Assembly: GCA_902762495.1 (NCBI GenBank)
Contig: CACWOL010000046.1
Location: 1-32,033 of the forward strand
DNA from: an uncultured bacterium
Lineage (GTDB): Bacteria; Verrucomicrobiota; Lentisphaeria; Victivallales; UBA1829
Length of the DNA stretch: 32,033 nucleotides
Reading direction: 5' to 3'
In this document: positions 24,245 through 32,033 of the stretch, piece by piece
Position numbering within the stretch: the first letter of the stretch is position 1
How the letters are laid out: every line of letters begins with the position of its first letter
Made by a program: the position numbers and the translations under genes
The notes under the pieces: generated by a model
Seen by the model: only the letters and a program-made list of their open reading frames with translations
Databases searched by the model: none
Told to the model about the DNA's origin: nothing

Positions 24245-27200
24245 ATGAATGATTTACCCGCGACCGGGGAGCGTTTTATCCCGGAAAAGATGAATGATCC
24301 CGCTACCGTGACGGAGCATTATCAGCGGTACAATGCGGCCTTGTCTCTGGTGAAAGACAAGATCGTCCTGGATATTGCGTCGGGCGCAGGATATGGAACT
24401 CATTTTCTGTCCTCGGCGGCACGGATGGCCTACGGAGTCGAAATCGATCAGAAAGCCGTGGATTATTCCAGGGAGCATTATGCGAAAAGCAATCTGAAGT
24501 ATCTACAGGGAAGCGTGGAGCATATCCCGCTGGAAGACCATTCCGTGGATGTCGTCGTTTCGTTCGAGACGATCGAACATGTGAGCGCCGAACTGCAAGT
24601 CCGCATGATGGAAGAGATCAAACGCGTCCTGAAAGACAACGGGATCCTGTTCATTTCTTCTCCGGAGAAACGCTATTATTCGGAGGAACGCGGCTACGTC
24701 AATCCCTATCATGTGCACGAATTGTACGCCTCGGAATTCAAGGATCTCCTGGAGAAACATTTCAGCCATATCAAGTTCGCCGGACAGCGTTTTCTGTACG
24801 GATGCTGTGCGATCTGGAACGATAACACCTCGGGGAATATGGTCCTGTGTGACAGTCTGACCCAAACGCAATCGACGGAATTAAGCAAGCCGCATTATAT
24901 TCTGGCCGTTGCGGGCAACCACGAGCTTCCCGAAGTGTTCAACAGCATCGTCGAATATGATCCCGATTCCGCGTTCTGGCAGGAACTGCTGCACAAGCCC
25001 GACCCCCTGGAGCTTTTTACGGCGAACCAAGCGGGGGAATGGCGATCGACCGCATTTACGATGAGTTTCAGGGAGTCGACCGGCTCCCGTGCGGACCTGG
25101 AGATCGATCTCACCTGCGGAGAATTGCCCCGTCTGCGGATCGATCTCGGCCGTCCGGGGTACCGTTACAAACTGGAAAAGCTTCAGATCGCCGCCGAAAA
25201 CAATCCGGTCGAAAACCTGTTAAGGCCGGACTTCGGCAGCGCCGCAAATGCCCTGATCGAATTCGACTCGAACAGCCAGGACATTACTCCGTTTATTGTC
25301 CCCTACACGGACGACCCTCAGTTGTTTTTTGAACTGCCGCCCGATTTCGCCGGGAAAAAATGCCGGCTGATCCTGAGTTATTCCATGGAGACGGTTGTCA
25401 CGTCCGAGATCATAGCCCGCAGGATCGGCGAGGTCAACAAGGAGCTCGCCCGGTATCGGGATCTGACTTCCGGCACTTTCTACAAGCTGCTCACATTTTA
25501 CGGAAAGGTGTTTCCGAGCGGAAGCAGGCGCAGGAAAATAATCGCCAAACCGGTCCGGATCCTGTGGTCATCCACAGGTATGATCCCGAAAACGATCAAA
25601 AGCATCCGGGAAAACGGACTTCTGTTCACGCTGAAGAAGATCGCCTCGTTCTTCCGCGCGGAACAAGGCCGCGGCTGGATGCTTGACTCGCAGAAGTATG
25701 ACATGATCGGCACGCCGGAACCGATCCCGGCCAAGGCCTCCCTCCCCGGAAAAACCACGGTCGTCGTCCCGGTCTACAACGGCCTGGATCACCTGAAACG
25801 CCTGATGCCGTCGCTTTTGACCAACACTCCGGCGGACGTTTCCATCCTGATGATCGACGATTGCAGCCCGGACGAAACCGTCGCGCCGTTCCTGCATGCT
25901 CAAGCCGAACGCGACCCGAGAATCAAACTGCTGAACAATCCTAAAAACATCGGATTCGTAAAGACCGTAAACCTCGCGTTCGAACTCTGCAAGGACCAGG
26001 ATTACGTCATTCTGCTGAACACCGACACCGAAGTACCGCCGCAGTGGGTGGAACGCCTGATCGCGCCGTTTGAAAAAGAAGCCGATATCGCATCCGTTAC
26101 GCCGTTTTCCAACGGTGCGACCATCTTCAGTCTGCCCCTTACGGACGACCGGAACAACCGGGAGTTCATCAGGGTGTTCCCGCTGGAGGAGATCGACCTG
26201 GAGATCAGGAAGTATTCGCTCCCGCCGGAGTCGCGGACCGCGCCGTGCGGCGTCGGCTTCTGCATGGCCATGAAGAATGAACTGATCCGGCAGTTCGGCG
26301 GATTCGACGAGGAGAGTTTCGGCAAGGGGTTCGGCGAGGAGGTGGACTGGTGCCGCCGCGCAGCCGAAAAAGGGTTCCGAAACGTCATCGCCCCGAACCT
26401 TTTCGTTTCGCATTTCCACGGCGGGAGTTTCGTCTCCGCCGAGCGTTCGGTTCTGCTTGAGGAACATGAGAAACTCCTGACGAAGAAGCACCCGGATTAT
26501 CACGCCGCGCTTGCGGCTCACGATCTGAAGACCGCGCCGGTATGGGACATCGTCCGCTGCGCCGCGACACTGGGGCTGATGCTGAAGCCGGAACACGATC
26601 CGGTGCTGATCCTGGACCACGACTGGGGCGGCGGGGCAAATCTATACCGGGAAAAGATGGTCCGCGAACTGCTGGCGAACGGGAAGGCGGTATTGCTGGC
26701 GCAGAACGAGGTCGGCAGCATCAAGCTGACCGTTTCTTTCCGCGATTTGAGCTATTCTTACCATGTGCGGGATTTCGCGACGTTGCATCTCCCGTGCTTC
26801 TCCGGCATCGGGAGGATCGTCGTCAACGAGCTCATTTCGTGGCAGTATATCTACGGGAAACGGGTTTTCTCCATCGACCTGTACCGGAAGTTGATCGGCG
26901 AAATCCTCGCACTCAAGGATCACTACGGAGCCCGGCTCGAATACATGTTCCATGACTTCTTCCTGATCTGTCCGCATCTGAATCTGGTCAATATGAACCG
27001 CGTCTACTGCAACCCCGGCACATCCGCGGCTCCCTGCGCCGGATGCATCACCGTCAGGCGGCATTACGAAAAGACGGAGCGTTATCTCGGGACGATCACC
27101 GGCGAGCTGTGGCGCGACGCCATGCGTCCGCTGATCGCAAATCTGGACGAAATACGGTTTTTCTCGCAGAATTCCATCGACGTCTTCCGGCAGGTGTATG

Positions 27201-27712
27201 CCCCCGAGGATATCCAGATCAAGCTGGTCCCACACAAACCGGTCATCAGCTTCAGGCCGATGCAGTTCAACGGCGGTCCGGTCCGGATCGGCTGCGTCGG
27301 AGCGATCGGCGAAGTGAAGGGCGCCGGGTTCATCGTCGAACTGGCGAACTACCTGAAGACGCATGCACCGGACGCAAAGATCGTCGTCATCGGCATCATC
27401 GACGCCAGATGTCTTCCTGACAACGTCATCGTTCACGGCGAATACGAACTGTCCGAGCTGCCCGGCCTGCTCGAACGCTACGGGATCAACATCGGGTTCA
27501 TCTCCTCCGTCTGGCCGGAAACGTTCAGCTACGTCACGCAGGAGCTCATGATGCTGGGCCTGCCGCTGGTCTGTTTCGACATCGGGGCACCGCGCGATCG
27601 GATCGGAACGTGGGGAAAAGGCCGGATCATCCCGGAAATGACGCCGGAATCCGCCTGGACGGCCATCTCGGAACTGCATCGGACGTGCTATCAGGACGAA
27701 CGCCATGTGTGA
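24245..27712 (+). CDS. Three-module enzyme: methyltransferase + GT2 + GT4 (WsaE-like)
   Basis: 1155 residues. About 1-190 is a class I SAM methyltransferase (motif I VLDIASGAGYGT at 41-52; FETIEHV at 107-113). About 250-395 is a beta-rich domain I cannot name, followed by a helical linker. About 503-760 is a GT2 glycosyltransferase (VVVPVYNGLDHLKRLMPSLL; DDCSPDET; LNTDTEVPPQW with the metal-binding Asp pair near 593-595; ED-type acceptor base in FGEEVDW), resembling rhamnosyltransferases. About 786-1150 is a GT4 module with a four-Cys cluster (C909, C922, C931, C934), VGAIGEVKGAGFI, and EX7E at E1092/E1100. The order recalls WsaE of Geobacillus S-layer glycosylation, where one protein extends and methyl-caps the glycan. 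It overlaps the next gene by eight bases. It probably builds and terminates the glycan exported by the upstream ABC system; the sugar is not determinable here. Confidence 0.9.
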   Translation: MNDLPATGERFIPEKMNDPATVTEHYQRYNAALSLVKDKIVLDIASGAGYGTHFLSSAARMAYGVEIDQKAVDYSREHYAKSNLKYLQGSVEHIPLEDHSVDVVVSFETIEHVSAELQVRMMEEIKRVLKDNGILFISSPEKRYYSEERGYVNPYHVHELYASEFKDLLEKHFSHIKFAGQRFLYGCCAIWNDNTSGNMVLCDSLTQTQSTELSKPHYILAVAGNHELPEVFNSIVEYDPDSAFWQELLHKPDPLELFTANQAGEWRSTAFTMSFRESTGSRADLEIDLTCGELPRLRIDLGRPGYRYKLEKLQIAAENNPVENLLRPDFGSAANALIEFDSNSQDITPFIVPYTDDPQLFFELPPDFAGKKCRLILSYSMETVVTSEIIARRIGEVNKELARYRDLTSGTFYKLLTFYGKVFPSGSRRRKIIAKPVRILWSSTGMIPKTIKSIRENGLLFTLKKIASFFRAEQGRGWMLDSQKYDMIGTPEPIPAKASLPGKTTVVVPVYNGLDHLKRLMPSLLTNTPADVSILMIDDCSPDETVAPFLHAQAERDPRIKLLNNPKNIGFVKTVNLAFELCKDQDYVILLNTDTEVPPQWVERLIAPFEKEADIASVTPFSNGATIFSLPLTDDRNNREFIRVFPLEEIDLEIRKYSLPPESRTAPCGVGFCMAMKNELIRQFGGFDEESFGKGFGEEVDWCRRAAEKGFRNVIAPNLFVSHFHGGSFVSAERSVLLEEHEKLLTKKHPDYHAALAAHDLKTAPVWDIVRCAATLGLMLKPEHDPVLILDHDWGGGANLYREKMVRELLANGKAVLLAQNEVGSIKLTVSFRDLSYSYHVRDFATLHLPCFSGIGRIVVNELISWQYIYGKRVFSIDLYRKLIGEILALKDHYGARLEYMFHDFFLICPHLNLVNMNRVYCNPGTSAAPCAGCITVRRHYEKTERYLGTITGELWRDAMRPLIANLDEIRFFSQNSIDVFRQVYAPEDIQIKLVPHKPVISFRPMQFNGGPVRIGCVGAIGEVKGAGFIVELANYLKTHAPDAKIVVIGIIDARCLPDNVIVHGEYELSELPGLLERYGINIGFISSVWPETFSYVTQELMMLGLPLVCFDIGAPRDRIGTWGKGRIIPEMTPESAWTAISELHRTCYQDERHV

Positions 27713-28661
27713 AAAACGGCCGTCCGTCAGCGGCGATGTTCAGCTGCAAATCCTGCTGGCCACATATAATTCCTCGCGGTATCTGCGCGAACAGCTGGAT
27801 TCCATTCTGGCGCAGGACTGCCGGGATTTCGAGCTCCTGATCCGGGACGGCGGTTCCGACGACGACACCGTCGGGATCATCGGCGAGTATCAGCGCAAAT
27901 ACCCTGAAACGATCCGGTTTCTGGGGCAGTTTTCCGCGAAAGCCCCGGAGAATTTCGCAGCTCTGCTGGCCGCTTCCACGGCTCCGCTGATCATGTTCAG
28001 CGACCACGACGACGTCTGGAAGCCGGAAAAAGTTCGGGTCACCCTGAAGAAATACCGCGAACTGGAAGCCGAATACGGGAGCGGCACGCCGATCATGGTC
28101 TTTACCGATTCCGAGGTAGTCGACTCCGAACTGAACTTGATCTCCCATTCCATGTTCCGCTATCAGAACCTCGATGTGCATGCCCTGACCTTGAACCGTC
28201 TGATCGTCCAGAACGTCCCGTCCGGCAATACCATGCTCGTGAACCGGGCGCTCGTCGAACTCGCCTCGCCGGTCCCGTCCGCCGCCGTCATGCACGACCA
28301 CTGGCTGACCCTCGTTGCCGCGGCCATGGGCAAGTTTGGATACCTTGCGGAACCGACCGTATCCTACCGTCAGCACTCGGACAACTTCTACGGCGCCGCC
28401 AACTACTCCATCCCTGCGTTTCTGCACAAACTGAGCTTCGGAAGGGAGAAGATCAGGAGACGTTTCCAGCAGAACATCGACCAGGCCGTCGAGTTCGGCA
28501 GGCGTTATGCGGAATCTCTGGACAAAAAGAACCGGGAAATGCTGGAGGATTTGAAGTCATTCCAGACACTCGGATTCTGGGGACGCAGAAAGCTCATCTG
28601 GAAGCACGGCATGTGGAAGTCGGGCGTTTTACGCAATATCGGGACATTCCTGTTCATCTGA
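27705..28661 (+). CDS. GT2-family glycosyltransferase
   Basis: 318 residues, an inverting GT-A transferase. Visible are the donor site LQILLATYNSSRYLREQLDS, DGGSDDDT, the DXD-equivalent SDHDDVW, and the acceptor and base region MHDHWLTL with VSYRQHSDN. This pattern is common in rhamnosyl- and galactofuranosyl-like transferases acting on surface glycans. The C-terminus is basic and helical (FGREKIRRRFQQN, WGRRKLIWKHGM), likely for membrane association. It starts eight bases inside the end of the multidomain gene and is the last gene before a double hairpin with a T run. Probably adds one sugar of the repeat or the adaptor; substrate unknown. Confidence 0.9.
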   Translation: MCEKRPSVSGDVQLQILLATYNSSRYLREQLDSILAQDCRDFELLIRDGGSDDDTVGIIGEYQRKYPETIRFLGQFSAKAPENFAALLAASTAPLIMFSDHDDVWKPEKVRVTLKKYRELEAEYGSGTPIMVFTDSEVVDSELNLISHSMFRYQNLDVHALTLNRLIVQNVPSGNTMLVNRALVELASPVPSAAVMHDHWLTLVAAAMGKFGYLAEPTVSYRQHSDNFYGAANYSIPAFLHKLSFGREKIRRRFQQNIDQAVEFGRRYAESLDKKNREMLEDLKSFQTLGFWGRRKLIWKHGMWKSGVLRNIGTFLFI

Positions 28662-28662
28662 A

Positions 28663-28717
28663 GGCACAGCGTGCTCTTGAACTGTGCCGGGGCCAGCTCG
28701 GTCCCGTCTCCATTTTT
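28663..28717 (+). terminator. Double-hairpin terminator after glycan cluster
   Basis: GGCACAG (28663-28669) pairs with CTGTGCC (28682-28688); GGGGCC (28689-28694) pairs with GGTCCC (28700-28705). A run of five T follows at 28713-28717. Confidence 0.55.
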
Positions 28718-28741
28718 CCGCACAAATGATTTTTATACGAC

Positions 28742-28769
28742 TTGAAATCCGGCGAAGCGGTGCTATTGT
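28742..28769 (+). promoter_or_regulatory. Candidate promoter for the AIDA-repeat protein
   Basis: TTGAAA (28742-28747), 16-base spacer, TATTGT (28764-28769). The sequence after it (ATTTAGAA) resembles that after the glycan cluster promoter. Confidence 0.5.
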
Positions 28770-28842
28770 ATTTAGAAAAATACAACCTTTTCTCCTTTTT
28801 TGAACTGCCTGTTCATAACGATTCAGCACAAGGAGCCTGATC

Positions 28843-31794
28843 ATGGGTACTCTAATCATCTCCAGCGGAGTTGTCTCTTCCGGACTTACCGCCGACAGCA
28901 CAAGGGATATCATAGTCCTGGGGGGCGGAACGCTCACCGACTCCATCGCCACAGACAACGGGATTATCTACATCGATTCCGACTATACAAACCCGGAAAC
29001 CAATGTCCACGGCGGCATGCTTCAGCGGATTACCGCGAGCGGCGGCGATGTTTGGGTCTTCAACTACGGATCCGCTTCGGAGATCACGGCGGATAACAAC
29101 GGATATTTTTATATCGTTGAAGGCGGCCTTACTACAGGTTTGGTCAAAAGCGGCGGGAACGGCCTCGTCTATGATGGCGCGACCGCCGACCTTGTCACGG
29201 TAGCGGACGGCGGCAAGTTCTACAACCTCGGCGGAACGGTGCGGGACACGGCCGTTTTGAGCGGAGGATCATTTGTCGTCCAGTCTGCCACAGCGGAAAC
29301 GTCCGGGACAACCGTCCTTACAGGCGGCGTCATGCGCATCACCGCCGCGGGAAAAGCGACAGACACGACGGTGAACGGAGGTTTCCTCGAGATCGAATCC
29401 GGCACGGCGATCAATACGGTCGTTTCGGCCGGGTCCATGCGCGTGAACAAGTCCAACACGGTCGACGGAGTGAAGTTGATCGACGGCAAACTAGAAATCA
29501 ACGAGGCAACGGCAAACGCGACCGTCGTCAGCGGCGGATCCATGCGCGTGTCTTCCGGCGGTCTCGCCCAGAACACCACTGTGAACGACGGCATCCTCGA
29601 GATCGGCTCGGCCTCGGGCAGCGGGACCATCGTGAACGGCGGCACCATGCTCGTCACTTACGCGGGTTCCATACAGGATACGACGTTGAACGCGGGACAA
29701 CTTGAGGTGGTTTCCGCCGCCGCCGCCAACACGACGATCCTGACCGGGACGGCACATTTTACGGGAGCGACTGTTTCCGAACTCAATATCGGAACCGCTG
29801 GCATTGCAGCGATGGACAGCGCCTCCATACTCACCGGCAAGGCGGCGTTCGAGGAAGGCGCCTGTATCACGATCTCCGGCGGTACGGTCGCGTTCGACAC
29901 CGCGCTCACGACCGCAGAGACCGCCCAGATCACCGGATTCTCCGCCGTCGCAAACAGCGCGGACGCGGCCTACACGCTGACCGTGGCCGAGGCGGAAGAC
30001 ATCAAGGGCACCTACCTGCTCGCGACCGACGCCGCCGAATTCAGAGGCAGCGTCTCGTTCGGCGAATACACGCTGGAGCTTTACAAGCAGGCCGTGTTTA
30101 TAGACGGTCTGTATTACATGCTCTCCCTGAACGAAACCAAAGGACTTGTCCTGTCGATCACGGAAGAGGAACCGGTCCGTCCGATCCCGACCCTGGTCTA
30201 TGTGAACGACGAATGGACCGGACTTGAGGAAAATACGGTCGTTTCGATCGACGCCGGCACGGCCACCATCGGCTACGATGCGTTCGCCACGGCGGACGAG
30301 GCGGTCGCCTTCATCGGCGGCGACACGAGCGTTTCCAGAAACCTTACCTTCCTCAGCGGCGGAAATGCGGCTTCCTTCCTCGGATTCGACAGCGTCACGC
30401 TCAACGCGGATTGTCTTGTCACGCTCGCCGGGGTCTATACCGGCACGTCCATTACGATCGATGCGACCAGCTACGAGAACTTCACGAGGAAAGTCATGAT
30501 CGCGGAAGGCGGCTATGCGCCGGAAGTCACGGTCTCCGTCCTCGGAGACGACTTCGGCTATCAGTTCCTGGAAGACGGCGTGACCCTGCTCGTCACATCC
30601 GACATCGTCGGCGACACCTTCGCGAACACCGACTGGACCGAGTCGGATGTCACCGGCCAGTTCATCGGGGACGTCGCCCTGGTCTGGAACAAAAACGCGT
30701 TCAACTCCTTCGCGAAGGCAGCGGGGGCAATCGGATACAACGGCACGCTCTACCTTGAAGGCGGCACCGCCTCGGAAGCGGTCGTTCTGAACCGGGATAA
30801 TGACGTAATCATCAACGGGAACACCACCGGCACGGCCACTGGCAACATCACCGGCGACGGCGGCGCGTTCACGGTCGGAACCACCTTCTCCGCGGGTACC
30901 ATTTCAGGATTCTCCTTCCTGACCGTTGAAGCGGGCTCCGTAACCGTCTCGGGAAGCATAAGCCTGACGAAGGACGGCGTCCTGAACTTCAATCTGACGA
31001 ATGTCAGCGCGGGGAACCCCGATGCGCTCGTGAAGGACATTTCTCTTGTCTCGGGCGATCCGTCCTACACGCTCACGGCCACCGGCACGGAAGCGGTCGG
31101 CTCCTACAAACTCGCCGGCAACGCGGCTGATTTCGACAAGACCGTTTCCGTGAAAGACACCCACGGCACGACGCTCGGCACGCTCACGATCGACCAGTCC
31201 GAAAAGATCGGAGAAAAGTACTTCACACTCGGCATCACCGACAACAACGAGCTTGCTCTGGCGGTCGCCACATACATCCCCCCGCCCCAGACATACGTGA
31301 ACAGCGAATGGACCGGGACGGAACCGGGAACGGTCATCGTTGCAGGCGAAACATTCGGCTACAATGCGTTCGCGGATCTGGCTTCGGCCATCGAGGCTGT
31401 CACCTCTGACGGCACGGTCGAAGTCGTCGGAGGCACGGTCTCCTTCGCGGACGGCTACAGCAAGACCATCACGGTCGATGCCGGCGCCACCGTCGTTGGC
31501 ACTGCCACGTTCGACGAGGCCATCACGGTCAACGGCACGTTTGCGTTCGACACTGCCTTTGCGACGGCGACGGCTGCCCAGTTCGGCGGCTTCTCCAAGG
31601 TTGCCGGCTCTGCGACCTACACGCTGACCGATGCGGCCGCGGCGAAGGGCACCTACCTGCTCGCCTCCGCTACACGCTCGGCATCACCGACAACAGCGAA
31701 CTCGCTCTCACGATCGCTGACAAGCCGGTTCCGCCGACTCCGACCGAGTTCATCGCGAAGAGCGACATCGATGGCAACGGCGTGTCCGACGTGA
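28843..31794 (+). CDS. Large AIDA-repeat surface protein, frame broken near 31665
   Basis: 983 codons as read, but the last 40 or so are out of frame. It starts at an ATG with AAGGAG eight bases upstream. There is no Sec signal peptide: it begins MGTLIISSGVVSSGLTADST. Residues about 60-320 are AIDA-type beta-helix repeats of roughly 20 residues (TVNGGFLEIESGTAINTVVS, VVSGGSMRVSSGGLAQNTTV, IVNGGTMLVTYAGSIQDTTL). From about 320 on, a second, longer repeat alternates: FDTA-x-TTAETAQITGFSAV, Y-x-LT-x-A-x(5)-GTYLLA, and YVN-x-EWTG-x(n)-GY-x-AFA, three times. Such proteins are surface-exposed adhesins or matrix proteins. At about 31665 the third copy of the long module loses some 40 residues compared with earlier copies, and the frame shifts. 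The true continuation is annotated separately. It adjoins the glycan cluster and may be its glycosylation target (inference). Confidence 0.8.
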   Translation: MGTLIISSGVVSSGLTADSTRDIIVLGGGTLTDSIATDNGIIYIDSDYTNPETNVHGGMLQRITASGGDVWVFNYGSASEITADNNGYFYIVEGGLTTGLVKSGGNGLVYDGATADLVTVADGGKFYNLGGTVRDTAVLSGGSFVVQSATAETSGTTVLTGGVMRITAAGKATDTTVNGGFLEIESGTAINTVVSAGSMRVNKSNTVDGVKLIDGKLEINEATANATVVSGGSMRVSSGGLAQNTTVNDGILEIGSASGSGTIVNGGTMLVTYAGSIQDTTLNAGQLEVVSAAAANTTILTGTAHFTGATVSELNIGTAGIAAMDSASILTGKAAFEEGACITISGGTVAFDTALTTAETAQITGFSAVANSADAAYTLTVAEAEDIKGTYLLATDAAEFRGSVSFGEYTLELYKQAVFIDGLYYMLSLNETKGLVLSITEEEPVRPIPTLVYVNDEWTGLEENTVVSIDAGTATIGYDAFATADEAVAFIGGDTSVSRNLTFLSGGNAASFLGFDSVTLNADCLVTLAGVYTGTSITIDATSYENFTRKVMIAEGGYAPEVTVSVLGDDFGYQFLEDGVTLLVTSDIVGDTFANTDWTESDVTGQFIGDVALVWNKNAFNSFAKAAGAIGYNGTLYLEGGTASEAVVLNRDNDVIINGNTTGTATGNITGDGGAFTVGTTFSAGTISGFSFLTVEAGSVTVSGSISLTKDGVLNFNLTNVSAGNPDALVKDISLVSGDPSYTLTATGTEAVGSYKLAGNAADFDKTVSVKDTHGTTLGTLTIDQSEKIGEKYFTLGITDNNELALAVATYIPPPQTYVNSEWTGTEPGTVIVAGETFGYNAFADLASAIEAVTSDGTVEVVGGTVSFADGYSKTITVDAGATVVGTATFDEAITVNGTFAFDTAFATATAAQFGGFSKVAGSATYTLTDAAAAKGTYLLASATRSASPTTANSLSRSLTSRFRRLRPSSSRRATSMATACPT

Positions 31795-32033
31795 TGTTCG
31801 TCTGGACCCAGACCTACGATCCGTCGACCGGCAAGCTCGTCCCCGGCAACTACCAGCACGGCTACTGGATGAACGGCACCAGCACTTGGCAGTCTGCCAA
31901 CTGCGTCCATCCGACCAACTGGGACAACCTGGGCAACTTCGACATGACCGGTGACGGCAAGGCCGACTCCGTCCTGTTCGGTAACGTGGATGCGTACGAA
32001 GTTCCGTCCGCATACATCGGCTACTACAAGGAC
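31671..32033 (+). pseudogene. Continuation of the AIDA-repeat protein in another frame: FG-GAP repeats, open at window end
   Basis: Reading from TAC at 31671, two bases out of phase with the upstream frame, gives YTLGITDNSELALTIADKPV, which copies YFTLGITDNNELALAVA of the previous module. Two FG-GAP/VCBS-type units with Asp-rich calcium loops follow (SDIDGNGVSDVMFVW and FDMTGDGKADSVLFGN). The frame is open to the last base, so the gene continues outside. FG-GAP repeats form beta-propeller blades in surface proteins. Confidence 0.75.

Overview
The window looks like one piece of a GC-rich Gram-negative chromosome. It probably comes from the PVC superphylum, most likely Lentisphaerota (Victivallis-like). 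This rests on the McsA/McsB pair outside a Firmicute setting, the large AIDA-repeat plus FG-GAP surface protein whose N-terminus resembles the SSGVVSSGL type I associate with gut Lentisphaerota, PdxB, and the codon bias. It is an inference from gene content. No 16S rRNA or tRNA is visible.

Positions 1-15415 are read entirely on the minus strand, in several units. (a) trxA, a TilS-MutT fusion, an ECF sigma factor, its zinc-finger anti-sigma factor and a Gly/Pro/Trp-rich secreted protein run from 4480 down to 1; the anti-sigma frame is broken by an 80-bp tandem duplication. (b) guaB, a small membrane protein and pdxB end at a clear terminator near 4620. (c) A two-repeat secreted protein (7895-8806) stands alone with its own promoter and terminator and is AT-richer than its surroundings. 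(d) purD is followed by a galactose-mutarotase-like (DUF4380-type) protein. (e) mcsA, a McsB homologue lacking the kinase signature residues, and a membrane PAS histidine kinase form one unit.

From 15640 most genes are on the plus strand. RNase P RNA comes first, running almost directly into a GT4 glycosyltransferase, rdgB and a frameshifted secreted-protein gene. Then rex and rpsD lie on the minus strand. An MscS/YbdG-type channel follows, and after it a surface-glycan block: Wzm-like permease, Wzt-like ATPase with a C-terminal glycan-binding domain, an 1155-residue methyltransferase-GT2-GT4 enzyme like WsaE of S-layer glycosylation, and a GT2. The window ends in a very large AIDA-repeat/FG-GAP protein, also frame-broken, that runs off the right edge.

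The most notable points are the TilS-MutT fusion beside thioredoxin and an ECF sigma factor, the apparently catalytically dead McsB still translationally coupled to McsA, the duplicated anti-sigma gene, and the WsaE-like glycan exporter next to a repetitive surface protein. Three frame breaks in 32 kb could be real mutations or assembly errors, and sequence alone cannot settle which. Eleven sigma70-type promoters with consistent spacing and six terminators define the transcription units.
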